Assembly: GCA_963667195.1 (NCBI GenBank)
Contig: OY762962.1
Coordinates: forward strand, 2,852,001-2,916,000
DNA length: 64,000 nt
Reading direction: 5' to 3'
From: UBA7703 sp963667195
GTDB taxonomy: Bacteria; Bacillota; Clostridia; Christensenellales; CAG-138
Positions 37,938 to 46,532 of this stretch are shown piece after piece (the first letter of the stretch is position 1; each line of letters opens with the position of its first letter). A model generated the notes under the pieces. It was not told the origin of the DNA, did not search any database, and worked only from the letters and a program-made list of their open reading frames with translations. A program made the translations under genes and the position numbers.

Positions 37938-39641
37938 TTACTTTTGTTCCGGATTTTCGTGCTCATGCAAGACAAACTCGGTGATCGGTTTACCCGGCGC
38001 AACCATCGGCGTGATGGTCTCGTCGCAACCGATGCGGCAGTCGATCACTGCTGCTTCACCGGAGGCAAGCGCTTCCGTGAACGCCTCGTCAAACTGCTCC
38101 AGCGAGCAGACGGTGTAACCCTTAAGTCCGTAAGCATCGGCCAGCTTCGCGAAATCCGGCCCGCGGTCGAGGTTTGTCTGCGAATAGCGCTTTCCGTAAA
38201 ACACGGTTTGCCACTGACGCACCATGCCGAGCACGCCGTTGTTCATCACGAGGATCACGACCGGGATTCCGTAGTGCTGCATGGTGGCAAGTTCGTTGCT
38301 GTTCATGCGGAAGCAGCCGTCTCCCGTGATCAAGACCACTTTTCGGTCGGGCCGCGCCATCGCGGCGCCCATCGAGGCACCCGCGCCGTAGCCCATCGTG
38401 CCAAATCCGCCGGAGGTGATGAATGTGCCCGGCGTGTCATAGTTGCAGTATCTGGCGGCCCACATCTGGTGTTGACCCACATCGGTGACGATGATGGAAT
38501 CCTTCGGCAGATGATTTTGCACCTCGGTCAGGATCGCTTTGGGCGAAAACCCTGCATGGCGCGCGGCGTGAACCGGCAGCTTCAGCGTCTGAATTGCGCC
38601 GAGCCACTTCTCCCGCTCAGCGGTGTCGATGGGTGTGCTTTCGAGCAGCTCCAGCAAGCGGCGCAGCACGACCTTCACATCGCCAAGAACATGATGCGCG
38701 GTGCGCACGTTTTTGTTGATCTCCGCCGCGTCGATGTCGATCTGAACGATCTTCGCGTTTTTGCAAAACTTGTTCACGTCACCCGTAACGCGGTCGTTGA
38801 AGCGGCTGCCCAGTGCGATGAAGAGATCGCTTTCGGACACGGCGACGTTGGTCGCGCGCGTTCCGTGCATGCCGATCATGCCGGTAAAGTTCGGGTGCGT
38901 CGAGGGGAAGCTTCCTGTACCCATGAGTGTACAGCCGACGGGTGCTTTGATCAACTCCGCGAGGCGATAGACCACCTCGCTCGCGCCGGAGAGCAGAACG
39001 CCGCCACCGCAGAGCAGGAACACCTTACTGCTCTTTTTGATCATGTCCGCGAGCGCTTCAATCTCCGCTTCGGATTCCTTCGGCAGAGCAGGCTCTTTTC
39101 GGGCAGTGTCAATCTTCGCGGCTTCATATTCCGCAGTTTCTGCGGTCACGTTCTTCGGGATATCGACGAGAACAGGGCCCGGCCTTCCGGCACGCGCGAT
39201 TTCAAACGCTTCACGCACCGTCTCGGCGAGGTCTTTGACGTCCTTGACGATGAAGTTGTGCTTCGTAATCGGCGTCGTGATGCCGGCGATGTCCGCCTCC
39301 TGAAAGCTGTCCTTGCCGATTAGATTCACGTTCACGTTTCCTGTGATGAACACGACGGGTACGCTGTCGAGATACGCCGTCGCGATGCCGGTGACGAGGT
39401 TGGTAGCCCCCGGGCCGGAGGTCGCGATGCAGACGCCGACCTTTCCGCTCGCGCGGGCGTAGCCGTCCGCCGCGTGCGACGCGCCCTGCTCGTGCGCGGA
39501 GAGAATATGTGTGATTCGGTCGCTGCTCTTATACAGCTCATCGTAGATATTCAGCACGGAGCCGCCCGGATAGCCGAACACGGTATCGACTCCCTGCTCC
39601 ACGAGGCATTCAATCAGGATTTGTGCGCCGGTGAGTTTCAT
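37938..39641 (-). CDS. ilvB: Acetolactate synthase large (catalytic) subunit
   Basis: Thiamine-diphosphate enzyme making acetolactate and acetohydroxybutyrate. 567 residues in three domains: pyrophosphate-binding N-domain with GYPGGSVLNIYDELY and the catalytic Glu in AHEQGASHAADGYARA, a central FAD domain, and the C-terminal diphosphate/Mg motif GDGCFRMNSNELATM. The partner IlvN is encoded six kilobases downstream in the same operon. Confidence 0.97.
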   Translation of the reverse strand: MKLTGAQILIECLVEQGVDTVFGYPGGSVLNIYDELYKSSDRITHILSAHEQGASHAADGYARASGKVGVCIATSGPGATNLVTGIATAYLDSVPVVFITGNVNVNLIGKDSFQEADIAGITTPITKHNFIVKDVKDLAETVREAFEIARAGRPGPVLVDIPKNVTAETAEYEAAKIDTARKEPALPKESEAEIEALADMIKKSSKVFLLCGGGVLLSGASEVVYRLAELIKAPVGCTLMGTGSFPSTHPNFTGMIGMHGTRATNVAVSESDLFIALGSRFNDRVTGDVNKFCKNAKIVQIDIDAAEINKNVRTAHHVLGDVKVVLRRLLELLESTPIDTAEREKWLGAIQTLKLPVHAARHAGFSPKAILTEVQNHLPKDSIIVTDVGQHQMWAARYCNYDTPGTFITSGGFGTMGYGAGASMGAAMARPDRKVVLITGDGCFRMNSNELATMQHYGIPVVILVMNNGVLGMVRQWQTVFYGKRYSQTNLDRGPDFAKLADAYGLKGYTVCSLEQFDEAFTEALASGEAAVIDCRIGCDETITPMVAPGKPITEFVLHEHENPEQK

Positions 39642-39677
39642 ATATGGTACCCCTTTCGATCATAGGTGAATCTCGTT

Positions 39678-41288
39678 CTATGCGGTTTCGCCTTGTGCTT
39701 CAAAGCACTTCGACTGCGCCTGCGACTTGAGAAGCTTGTACTCAATGGAATCCATCAGCGCGCGCGTGCTCGCCTGCATGATGTCTACCGCGACGCCTAC
39801 CGTCGTCCAATACTCGTGGCCATCAGTGGATTCGATGAGGACGCGTACCTTTGCCGCAGTTGCGCTCTCGCTGTCCAGCACACGTACCTTATAATCCGTC
39901 AACCGGATGTCTCCGATTTCGGGATAAAATACCTCCAACGCCTTTCGTAATGCTGCGTCTATGGCGTTCACCGGGCCTAAGCCCTCCGCCGCCGTGATTT
40001 CGAGTTGTTCGCCGACAAGTACCTTGATGGACGCGAGCGAAGGTTTCTTGCGGTTTAGATTTTCGGACTGCGGCTCGTCCACTACACTGAGCATCTGAAG
40101 CTCGAAGAACTTGGGACGAACGCCGAGGAGCTTTCGCACCTCCAGTTCAAACGAAGCCTCTGCACCCTCGAACTGGTATCCCTGATGCTCCATCTGCTTG
40201 ACCATGTCGATGATCATTGTGGCCTCGGCGGAGTCCTTCTTGATCTCGGGGTAGAATCCCTTGACCTTCTCCAGAATCGCGCTCCTGCCCGCTACCTCCG
40301 ACATCATCACCCTGCGGTTGTTGCCTACCGCGGAGGGAGAAACGTGTTCAAACGTGAGTGAATTCTTCATCACGCCGTCTACGTGCATGCCGCCCTTGTG
40401 GGCAAATGCGTTTGCGCCAACATACGGCATATTCTTTCCAACGCTGATGTTTGAGATGTCCGCCACCTCGTGTACCGTGCTCGTTAACCGCTCGAGCGCT
40501 TCGTTGGGTACGCAGTCGTAGCCGAGCTTGATCTGGAGGTTGGCGAGCACCGTCGCGAGATTCGCGTTGCCGCAGCGTTCGCCGAATCCTGCGAGCGTGC
40601 CCTGTACGTGCGTGGCTCCCGCGGTGACCGCGAGTACGCTGTTTGCGGCCGCCATGCCTGCGTCGTCATGCGCGTGGATGCCAACCGCAACGGGAAAGCG
40701 CTCCTTGACGAGCCGGGTTGCTTTCTGCACAAAGTCGGGAAAGCTTCCGCCGTTTGTGTCGCAGAGTACGAGACAATCCGCGCCACTTTCGTAGGCCGCC
40801 TGGAGCGTGCTCAGCGCGTACTCCGGATTTGCGCGGTAGCCGTCGAAGAAATGCTCCGCGTCGTAGACGACTTCTTTGCCCTTGGCCTTGAGATAACGCA
40901 CGGTGTCGCGAATCATCGCAAGGTTTTCGCTCAGCTCCGCGCGGAGGATGTCGGTCACATGGATATCCCAGGATTTGCCGAAGATCGTGACGCAGTCGGT
41001 ATTCGCAGAGAGCAGTGACTTGATGTTTGCGTCCTCTTCCACCGCGATATTCTTCTTGCGCGTGGCACCAAAGGCAGTCACCTTCGCATGCTTGAGGGGA
41101 TTTTGCTGCAGGAGCTCGAAGAACTCCATATCCTTGGGATTGGAGCCGGGGTTGCCCGCCTCGATATAGTCCACCTGGAGTTCATCGAGAATGCGCGCGA
41201 TCTTGATTTTATCCTGTACGGAAAAGGAGATGCCAACGCTCTGCGCGCCGTCACGCAGCGTTGAATCCAGCAAATATACCTTGTTCAT
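39678..41288 (-). CDS. cimA: Citramalate synthase
   Basis: Condenses pyruvate with acetyl-CoA to (R)-citramalate, entry to the threonine-independent isoleucine route. 536 residues: TIM barrel beginning LLDSTLRDGAQSVGISFS with HAHDDAGMAAANSVLAVTAGA for metal binding, then the LeuA-type regulatory domain (about 405-520). First gene after the T-box leader, with GGAGG before the ATG. Its presence at the head of the ilv-leu operon explains why no ilvA is needed here. Confidence 0.95.
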   Translation of the reverse strand: MNKVYLLDSTLRDGAQSVGISFSVQDKIKIARILDELQVDYIEAGNPGSNPKDMEFFELLQQNPLKHAKVTAFGATRKKNIAVEEDANIKSLLSANTDCVTIFGKSWDIHVTDILRAELSENLAMIRDTVRYLKAKGKEVVYDAEHFFDGYRANPEYALSTLQAAYESGADCLVLCDTNGGSFPDFVQKATRLVKERFPVAVGIHAHDDAGMAAANSVLAVTAGATHVQGTLAGFGERCGNANLATVLANLQIKLGYDCVPNEALERLTSTVHEVADISNISVGKNMPYVGANAFAHKGGMHVDGVMKNSLTFEHVSPSAVGNNRRVMMSEVAGRSAILEKVKGFYPEIKKDSAEATMIIDMVKQMEHQGYQFEGAEASFELEVRKLLGVRPKFFELQMLSVVDEPQSENLNRKKPSLASIKVLVGEQLEITAAEGLGPVNAIDAALRKALEVFYPEIGDIRLTDYKVRVLDSESATAAKVRVLIESTDGHEYWTTVGVAVDIMQASTRALMDSIEYKLLKSQAQSKCFEAQGETA

Positions 41289-41340
41289 ATCGTTGCCTCC
41301 TGCAAATATCTATGCAACATTTGGTCCGATTTCGGGTTAT

Positions 41341-41640
41341 AAAAAATCCCCGTCTCTTAATTGAGACGGGGACGATTTCGTCCTCGCGGTACCACTCAAA
41401 TTGATCCGGTGTTCTCTTGCATATATACGTATGCCGAAAACGCACTGATCCACTTCAATCAGGTTCTATCAAACCCTGGCTTCTAACGGTGCCTGCCGTA
41501 ATACGCTTACTATGCTTCGGCGTCTCTGCTCGGGAGGGATCCGCTGCCCGCGTCGCCACCAGTTTGCACCGAACACTGGCTCTCTAAAGACGATCTTGCG
41601 ATCAGCATGTCTCTTTCATCGCATTTATGTTTAATTTTCG
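41341..41640 (-). promoter_or_regulatory. T-box riboswitch leader of the cimA-ilv-leu operon
   Basis: On the minus strand the leader contains stem I features (AGAGAG followed by a distal GGTGCAA loop, about 41552-41585) and the T-box antiterminator sequence TGAGTGGTACCGCG (41385-41398), then the terminator. Uncharged tRNA pairing at the T-box would permit read-through. In the likely specifier loop GGATCCCTCCC (41532-41542) two fitting codons occur, ATC (Ile) and CTC (Leu). I cannot decide by eye, though the position relative to the lower stem slightly favours ATC. Confidence 0.93.
41348..41371 (-). terminator. T-box leader terminator
   Basis: CCCCGTCTC/GAGACGGGG, a 9-bp stem with a 6-base loop, followed on the minus strand by A and six T. 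It lies about 55 bp before cimA and competes with the T-box antiterminator. Confidence 0.93.
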
Positions 41641-41642
41641 AT

Positions 41643-41672
41643 AATATAACATATACGATCGAAGCATGTCAA
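41643..41672 (-). promoter_or_regulatory. Promoter of the T-box/cimA operon
   Basis: Minus strand: TTGACA, 18-bp spacer, TATATT. It lies between the pyk stop and the T-box leader, so the operon has its own start. Confidence 0.75.
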
Positions 41673-41720
41673 TACATTTTGAATAATATCTTGCAAAACG
41701 CGCTTCGATGATACGGGTAT

Positions 41721-43133
41721 TTACACCGTCTCCACCTTGATCAGGCTTGTGTTGCCGGATACCCCGCTCACGTGACCGCCGGTGATGATGATGTGATCCC
41801 CGCTCTTGAGGTCAAACATCTTCTTTGCAGTTTCTGTCGCGTGATAGAACAGCACATCGGTCGAGGTGAATTTTCCGCTCATCACGGGCGTTACTCCCCA
41901 GCTCAGCGCGAGCTTATACCACGCCTTGCGATCTGTGGTAAGTCCAATGATATCCATCGGCGGACGGAAGCGCGAAATCATCCGCGCGGTGATACCGGTG
42001 AGCGTGCAGGCGACGATCACGCGCGCATCCAAATCGATCGCCATGCCGCAGGTCGCGTGCGAAATCGCATCCACGGTATTCTTAATATGAAACTCCGTGT
42101 TGCGGAAGCGCTTCACATAATGGATATGTTTCTCGGTCTCCTCCGCGATCTTCCCCATCGTCGCTACCGCTTCCACCGGGTATTTGCCCGCGGCGGTCTC
42201 GCCGGAGAGCATCACCGCGCTTGTGCCGTCGTAAACCGCGTTGGCAACGTCGGAAATCTCCGCGCGCGTGGGCCGCGGGTTGTTGATCATGCTCTCGAGC
42301 ATCTCGGTCGCGGTGATGACGCGCTTGCCAAGCAGGCGGCACTCCGTCACGAGATACTTTTGCACATACGGCAGCTCTTCAAACGGAATCTCGACGCCGA
42401 GATCGCCACGGCCGATCATGATACCCTCGCACTCTTCACATATCTCGTGAATGTTGTTGATGCCCGTGCGGTTCTCAATCTTTGCGATGATGGCGATGTT
42501 CTCTCCGCCGTTTTCTTTCAGGAACGTCTTGAGGTCGATCAAATCTTGACGAGTAGAAACAAACGACGCCGCGATATAGTCCACGTCGTGCTGAATACCG
42601 AAGAGCAGATCCGCCTTGTCCTGCTCGCTCAGGTACTCCTGACAGATGACCTTATTGGGAAAGCTCATGCTCTTGCGGTCGGAGAGATCCCCACCCGCGA
42701 GCACCTTGCAGACGACATCCGTCTTCGTGTGCTCCAGCACCTCGAAGATCAAGAGGCCGTTGTTGACGAGGATGCGATCTCCGGCCTCCAACGAGCTGGC
42801 AAGCCCTTTGAAATTGACCGCAACGCGCTCCTGCGTGCCCGGCACATCCTTCGTGGTGAAGGTGAACGTATCCCCTTCCTTGAGCGTGATCTTGCCGTCC
42901 TGAAACGTCTTGATTCGAAACTCAGGCCCTTTTGTGTCTTGCATGATGGCGACAGGCATATCCAGAGACTCGCGCACCTTCTTGATCAGTTCGATGCGGC
43001 GGTGATGCTCCTCATGCGATCCGTGCGAAAAATTAAGCCTTGCCGTATTCATGCCCGCACGGCACATCGCGATCAGCGTCTCTTCCGATTCGCTCGCGGG
43101 CCCGATGGTGCAGACGATCTTTGTTTTTCTCAT
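41721..43133 (-). CDS. pyk: Pyruvate kinase
   Basis: Transfers phosphate from PEP to ADP; glycolytic ATP source. 470 residues, the short form without the C-terminal PEP-utiliser domain found in many Bacilli. TKIVCTIGPASESEE at the N-terminus, the catalytic loop IIAKIENRTGINNIHEI, GDLGVEIPFEELPYVQK, and MLESMINNPRPTRAEISDVANA. Single-gene unit directly upstream of the branched-chain operon, whose cimA and ilvB use its product pyruvate. Confidence 0.97.
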   Translation of the reverse strand: MRKTKIVCTIGPASESEETLIAMCRAGMNTARLNFSHGSHEEHHRRIELIKKVRESLDMPVAIMQDTKGPEFRIKTFQDGKITLKEGDTFTFTTKDVPGTQERVAVNFKGLASSLEAGDRILVNNGLLIFEVLEHTKTDVVCKVLAGGDLSDRKSMSFPNKVICQEYLSEQDKADLLFGIQHDVDYIAASFVSTRQDLIDLKTFLKENGGENIAIIAKIENRTGINNIHEICEECEGIMIGRGDLGVEIPFEELPYVQKYLVTECRLLGKRVITATEMLESMINNPRPTRAEISDVANAVYDGTSAVMLSGETAAGKYPVEAVATMGKIAEETEKHIHYVKRFRNTEFHIKNTVDAISHATCGMAIDLDARVIVACTLTGITARMISRFRPPMDIIGLTTDRKAWYKLALSWGVTPVMSGKFTSTDVLFYHATETAKKMFDLKSGDHIIITGGHVSGVSGNTSLIKVETV

Positions 43134-43171
43134 GGTTTTTCCCTCTTTACATCCATTTCAATAGTTTGTAT

Positions 43172-43200
43172 ATCATACTACCCGCTTTCATGAACATCAA
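43172..43200 (-). promoter_or_regulatory. Probable pyk promoter
   Basis: Minus strand: TTGATG, 17-bp spacer, TATGAT, about 40 bp upstream of the pyk start. Confidence 0.55.
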
Positions 43201-43270
43201 GTTGAATACTGTCAATTTATCATTATATATGATAGATTTCACGAAAAATTTGCAGTCATTCATGCAAAAA

Positions 43271-43286
43271 AGCGCATTCCTGCGCT
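43271..43286 (-). terminator. Terminator after the broken GNAT gene
   Basis: AGCGCA/TGCGCT with a TTCC loop; on the minus strand the 3' arm runs into six T. Confidence 0.75.
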
Positions 43287-43299
43287 CTTTCGTTTCTAT

Positions 43300-43883
43300 T
43301 TATGAAGGATTTCTTGTCGTTTTATCCTGCATGGCCCGCGCGGTGTCATAGCCGAGCTCATAGTAGTTGTTTCCGTTGAACGAGAAGTTTTTGATCACCT
43401 CCAGGCCGACCTTCTCCGTGTGCGCTTTGTAGGAGCGCGGGTTGACGTGGTTGATAAACGTAATCAGAATCGGATATCGTTTGCCCATCTGCCGCGCGGA
43501 ATGAGCAAACAGCTCCTGCAACACACTCTGTCCGCGATACGCCATATCGATGCACACAGGGCCATACTGGTAGGAGTTCTCGGTGGTCAGCGTCCGACCC
43601 AGATACTGCATACTGGGTAAATCCGCAATCATAAATTGAAACAACGGCACTTGCTCCAGAACTGCCAGCTGCCCGCCATCGCATAGGCAACCACCTTGTC
43701 GCCGTCGCAAGCTAGCGAGATACCGTCTTCCTGCTCGATAAGCTCTGTCAGTTGTTCGGGCGTAAAGAGCGTGGTTACAAAGCCGTTCTTCTTCTCTTCT
43801 TCGCTGATGAACGACACATGATACCGTTTTTGTAAGGACTCGATCTGCGGAATATCCGCGACCGTCGCGTTGCGATAGAGCAT
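43300..43883 (-). pseudogene. GNAT acetyltransferase interrupted by a frameshift
   Basis: Two overlapping frames together make one protein of about 194 residues. The first (from ATG 43883, after GGGAGAGAAG) reads MLYRNATVADIPQIESL and continues to VVAYAMAGSWQFWSK before stopping at 43629. The second carries on as QVPLFQFMIADLPSM... and ends at 43300 with QELFAHSARQMGKR, an acetyl-CoA-site-like stretch. Adding one base near 43653-43658 (TGG AGC AAG to TGG AGC CAA G) would restore the frame. It is either a recent inactivation or a sequencing error. Confidence 0.8.
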
Positions 43884-43920
43884 GTCTTCTCTCCCTTGTC
43901 TCTTGATATTCAGTAACGTA

Positions 43921-45336
43921 TCACGTCGCCGGGCAATCGTCAACCGTTTGGATTTTGTGCTCCCGGATGCATGCTGCAAGCAGGTGAACGGAGGAAACAA
44001 TCTCCTCCGGTGTAAGATGCCCGTACCCCAACAGGAGTTGATCCTCGTGCTGACCTTTTGTGATGCAGTGAGACTCCATCGTGCTCACGACGACGCCGCG
44101 CTCCAAACAAAACCGCTGAAACGACGTATCAAACCGCATGCCGGCAAACGATGCCGCCAGATGCAGCCCCGCCGCGTCTCCGCAGATGGTGCAACTCTCG
44201 CCAAACTCCTCATGTAACGCGCCCACCAGAGCCTGCCTGCGCTTTGCATACCGGTTCCGCATCGCGCGAACATGCCGATCCAGCGCGCGGGAACGGAGAA
44301 ACTCCGCCAGTGCCGCCTGCTCGAACACCGGGTTTTGTACGTCGTGATGCGTGCGCAAGTAAGCCCAGCGCGATTGCAGTTCCTTTGGCAGCAAGACAAA
44401 CCCGATTCGCAGCGCCGGAAAAACGGTCTTGCTGAATGTGCCGATGTAGATGACCCGCTGCGGGTCGAGTGCATAGAGCGGCGAGATCGGCGCACCGGAG
44501 AAGCGAAATTCGCTATCGTAGTCGTCTTCCACGAGATAGATTTCCTGATCGCGGGCATAACGAATCAGCGCAGCCCTTCTCGCGGCGGGCAAGATGCCCC
44601 CCAGCGGAAACTGGTGCGAAGGCGTGATGTAGACCATCCGCGCGTGCTCCTGCCCGGTCAGCAGATCGGTGCGCAAGCCGTGATCATCCGCCGGAATCGG
44701 TACGATCTCGCAGTTGCAGGCGGTCAGCGTGTCGTAAAGCCCCTTGTGGCAAGGGTCTTCCATGACGACGCGCCCGCGGTTCGCGCAGAGCAAGTCAGCT
44801 AGTATGCGAAGCGCCTGCGTGGCGCCTGCCGTGATGAACACATCCTCCGCATTGACCGCAATTCCCCTGCTGCGTGAAAGCCAGGAAGCGATCTCCGCGC
44901 GCAGCGGCGCGTAACCACGAGGCCCGGAATATCCGTAATCGTCGGGCTGCAAGTCCTGCGCCGCCTGATGCAACAGGCGAATCCATTGCGCGCGCGGAAA
45001 CTGATCCAAGTCCGGCCTGCCCGTCGTGAAGTCCGCGTCAATTTTTCTGTGCGTTTTTACGTACTGAGTGGTTGCTTTCTCCTGTGTTGTGAGGATGGCA
45101 ACGCCTTGCGATACGACGGTTTGCGAACCTTGCCTGCTTTCGAGAAATCCTTCCGAAAGCAGCATTTCATATGCTTCCACCACCGTGCTGCGCGAAACGC
45201 CGAGGTCGTTCGCCATCTGTCGCGTGGAAACAAGCGCCTCTCCCTGCCGCAGTGTCCCGTCGAGAATCTGCGTGCGAATTTGGCGATAGAGTTGCCTGCA
45301 AATAGGCTCCTGTAAGGTTCGATCGATGATTGGCAA
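43921..45336 (-). CDS. MocR/PdxR-type regulator (GntR HTH plus aminotransferase domain)
   Basis: 471 residues. The N-terminal winged helix (about 1-75) has QILDGTLRQGEALVSTRQMANDLGVSRSTVVEAYEML, the GntR pattern. The rest is a class I aminotransferase fold; the PLP lysine is in YIGTFSKTVFPALRIGF and YSGPRGYAPLRAEIASWL is conserved. Such proteins sense PLP or an amino-compound and control adjacent genes. It is divergent from the EamA transporter, its likely target. The start is probably TTG 45336; no ATG in frame is available nearby and the ribosome site is poor. Confidence 0.9.
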   Translation of the reverse strand: MPIIDRTLQEPICRQLYRQIRTQILDGTLRQGEALVSTRQMANDLGVSRSTVVEAYEMLLSEGFLESRQGSQTVVSQGVAILTTQEKATTQYVKTHRKIDADFTTGRPDLDQFPRAQWIRLLHQAAQDLQPDDYGYSGPRGYAPLRAEIASWLSRSRGIAVNAEDVFITAGATQALRILADLLCANRGRVVMEDPCHKGLYDTLTACNCEIVPIPADDHGLRTDLLTGQEHARMVYITPSHQFPLGGILPAARRAALIRYARDQEIYLVEDDYDSEFRFSGAPISPLYALDPQRVIYIGTFSKTVFPALRIGFVLLPKELQSRWAYLRTHHDVQNPVFEQAALAEFLRSRALDRHVRAMRNRYAKRRQALVGALHEEFGESCTICGDAAGLHLAASFAGMRFDTSFQRFCLERGVVVSTMESHCITKGQHEDQLLLGYGHLTPEEIVSSVHLLAACIREHKIQTVDDCPAT

Positions 45337-45383
45337 AATCGTTTCATCAACTGGTATGGCTATATTGCTTCCTGATTGGATAT

Positions 45384-45411
45384 TTGAAAATACCAGCTCT
45401 CCGATTAGAAT
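45384..45411 (+). promoter_or_regulatory. Promoter of the EamA transporter, probable MocR control region
   Basis: TTGAAA, 16-bp spacer, TAGAAT in the 111-bp divergent region. The regulator is transcribed away from the same region, so its binding site is expected here; I see no obvious palindrome. Confidence 0.55.
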
Positions 45412-45447
45412 CGTAACAGAAATTCTAAAAAAGACAATGGAGAATTT

Positions 45448-46371
45448 ATGAAGAACGAGTCCCGAATCGGAAAACTGTACTTAACAGGTGCTTTCTCTCT
45501 CGCGGGCACCAGCGTGGTCGCCGCGAGATATATCTCCGGTCAACTGGGTGTGTTTACGATTGCCGCGGTTAGCATGGCATTTGCGCTGTTGCTGCTTCTT
45601 CCGATCAGCTATCGGAAGCTTCGGGAAACATTCCGCGTTCTCACCTTGCGGCAAGCCGGAACGATCCTCATCGAGGCGTTCTTTGGCATGTTCCTGTTTC
45701 GGTTTCTGCTGCTCAACGGCGTTTCGAGAACCAGTGCGTTAGAGGCGGGCATTCTCACGGGAGCTACGCCCGCGATCACCGCGTTTCTTGCATGGTCGAT
45801 TCTGCGCGAGAAAGTTGGCGTTCGTTCGTTGATCGGAATCCTCTCAACCATCCTCGGCGTGCTCCTCGTGCAGGGGATAGCAAACGCCGGGTTTGCTGTA
45901 GACCGCGCGCATCTCGTCGGCAATCTTCTCGTTGTTGGCGCCGCCGCGAGCGAATCGCTATTCAATATCGTTTGCCGCACGTCCGTGCTCAAGAAAGCAG
46001 CGTCGGGAAATCCGCTCGATCCTATGGTGCAAACGACGCTGGTGACCGCAGGCGCGCTGCTTCTTTGCCTGATTCCCGCGGCGTTTGAAGCGCCCGTTGT
46101 GCGGCTCTCCCAACTCGGAATCGTTTCGTGGCTCGCGCTGGTTTGGTACGGCGTGTTCGTCACCGCGCTGGCATACCTTTGCTGGTACGCGGGCATCAAG
46201 CGAAGCGGCGCGTTCACCGCAGCCGCCTTCTCCGGGTTGATGCCGCTGACCTCAATGCTACTCTCCACCGCGCTCCTACGAGAGCAGGCGGATGTGTTCC
46301 AGTGGCTCGGCGGCGCTTGCGTCATCGCGGGGATGGTGTTGATCGGGTTTCAAAAGAAAGAACGGAACTGA
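45448..46371 (+). CDS. EamA/DMT family transporter
   Basis: 307 residues with about ten transmembrane helices in two EamA halves (about 10-140 and 155-300); FRFLLLNGVSRTSALEAGILTGATPAI and AYLCWYAGIKRSGAFTAAAFSGLMP are typical repeats. Family members export amino acids, metabolites or drugs; substrate unknown. Pairing with a MocR regulator suggests export of an amino compound or vitamin B6-related molecule, by inference only. Confidence 0.88.
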   Translation: MKNESRIGKLYLTGAFSLAGTSVVAARYISGQLGVFTIAAVSMAFALLLLLPISYRKLRETFRVLTLRQAGTILIEAFFGMFLFRFLLLNGVSRTSALEAGILTGATPAITAFLAWSILREKVGVRSLIGILSTILGVLLVQGIANAGFAVDRAHLVGNLLVVGAAASESLFNIVCRTSVLKKAASGNPLDPMVQTTLVTAGALLLCLIPAAFEAPVVRLSQLGIVSWLALVWYGVFVTALAYLCWYAGIKRSGAFTAAAFSGLMPLTSMLLSTALLREQADVFQWLGGACVIAGMVLIGFQKKERN

Positions 46372-46389
46372 ATATTAAAATATTCAGTT
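46366..46389 (+). terminator. Terminator overlapping the EamA stop codon
   Basis: Perfect AT-rich palindrome AACTGAATATT/AATATTCAGTT with a 2-base loop, followed by TTTCG. The TGA stop lies in the 5' arm. Weak by composition. Confidence 0.55.
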
Positions 46390-46532
46390 TTCGAAAAATA
46401 CACTTGTTCAGCGCAAACTTCGATATCATGATCGTGAGATAAGAAAATCCGAATAGTAAGTGTGCGTTATAGTTTTAATTAATCAATTATTCATAAATAT
46501 TCAACAGTACGCCTAAGATACTTAGTCATGGT

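Noticed and set aside
37944..39323. 459-codon plus-strand frame opposite ilvB
   Set aside because: Arg/His-rich antisense shadow of a complete acetolactate synthase gene; no motif or start signal.
41772..43193. 473-codon plus-strand open frame opposite pyruvate kinase
   Set aside because: It is the antisense shadow of a clear pyk gene, has no family motifs or ribosome site, and arises from GC-rich codon bias.
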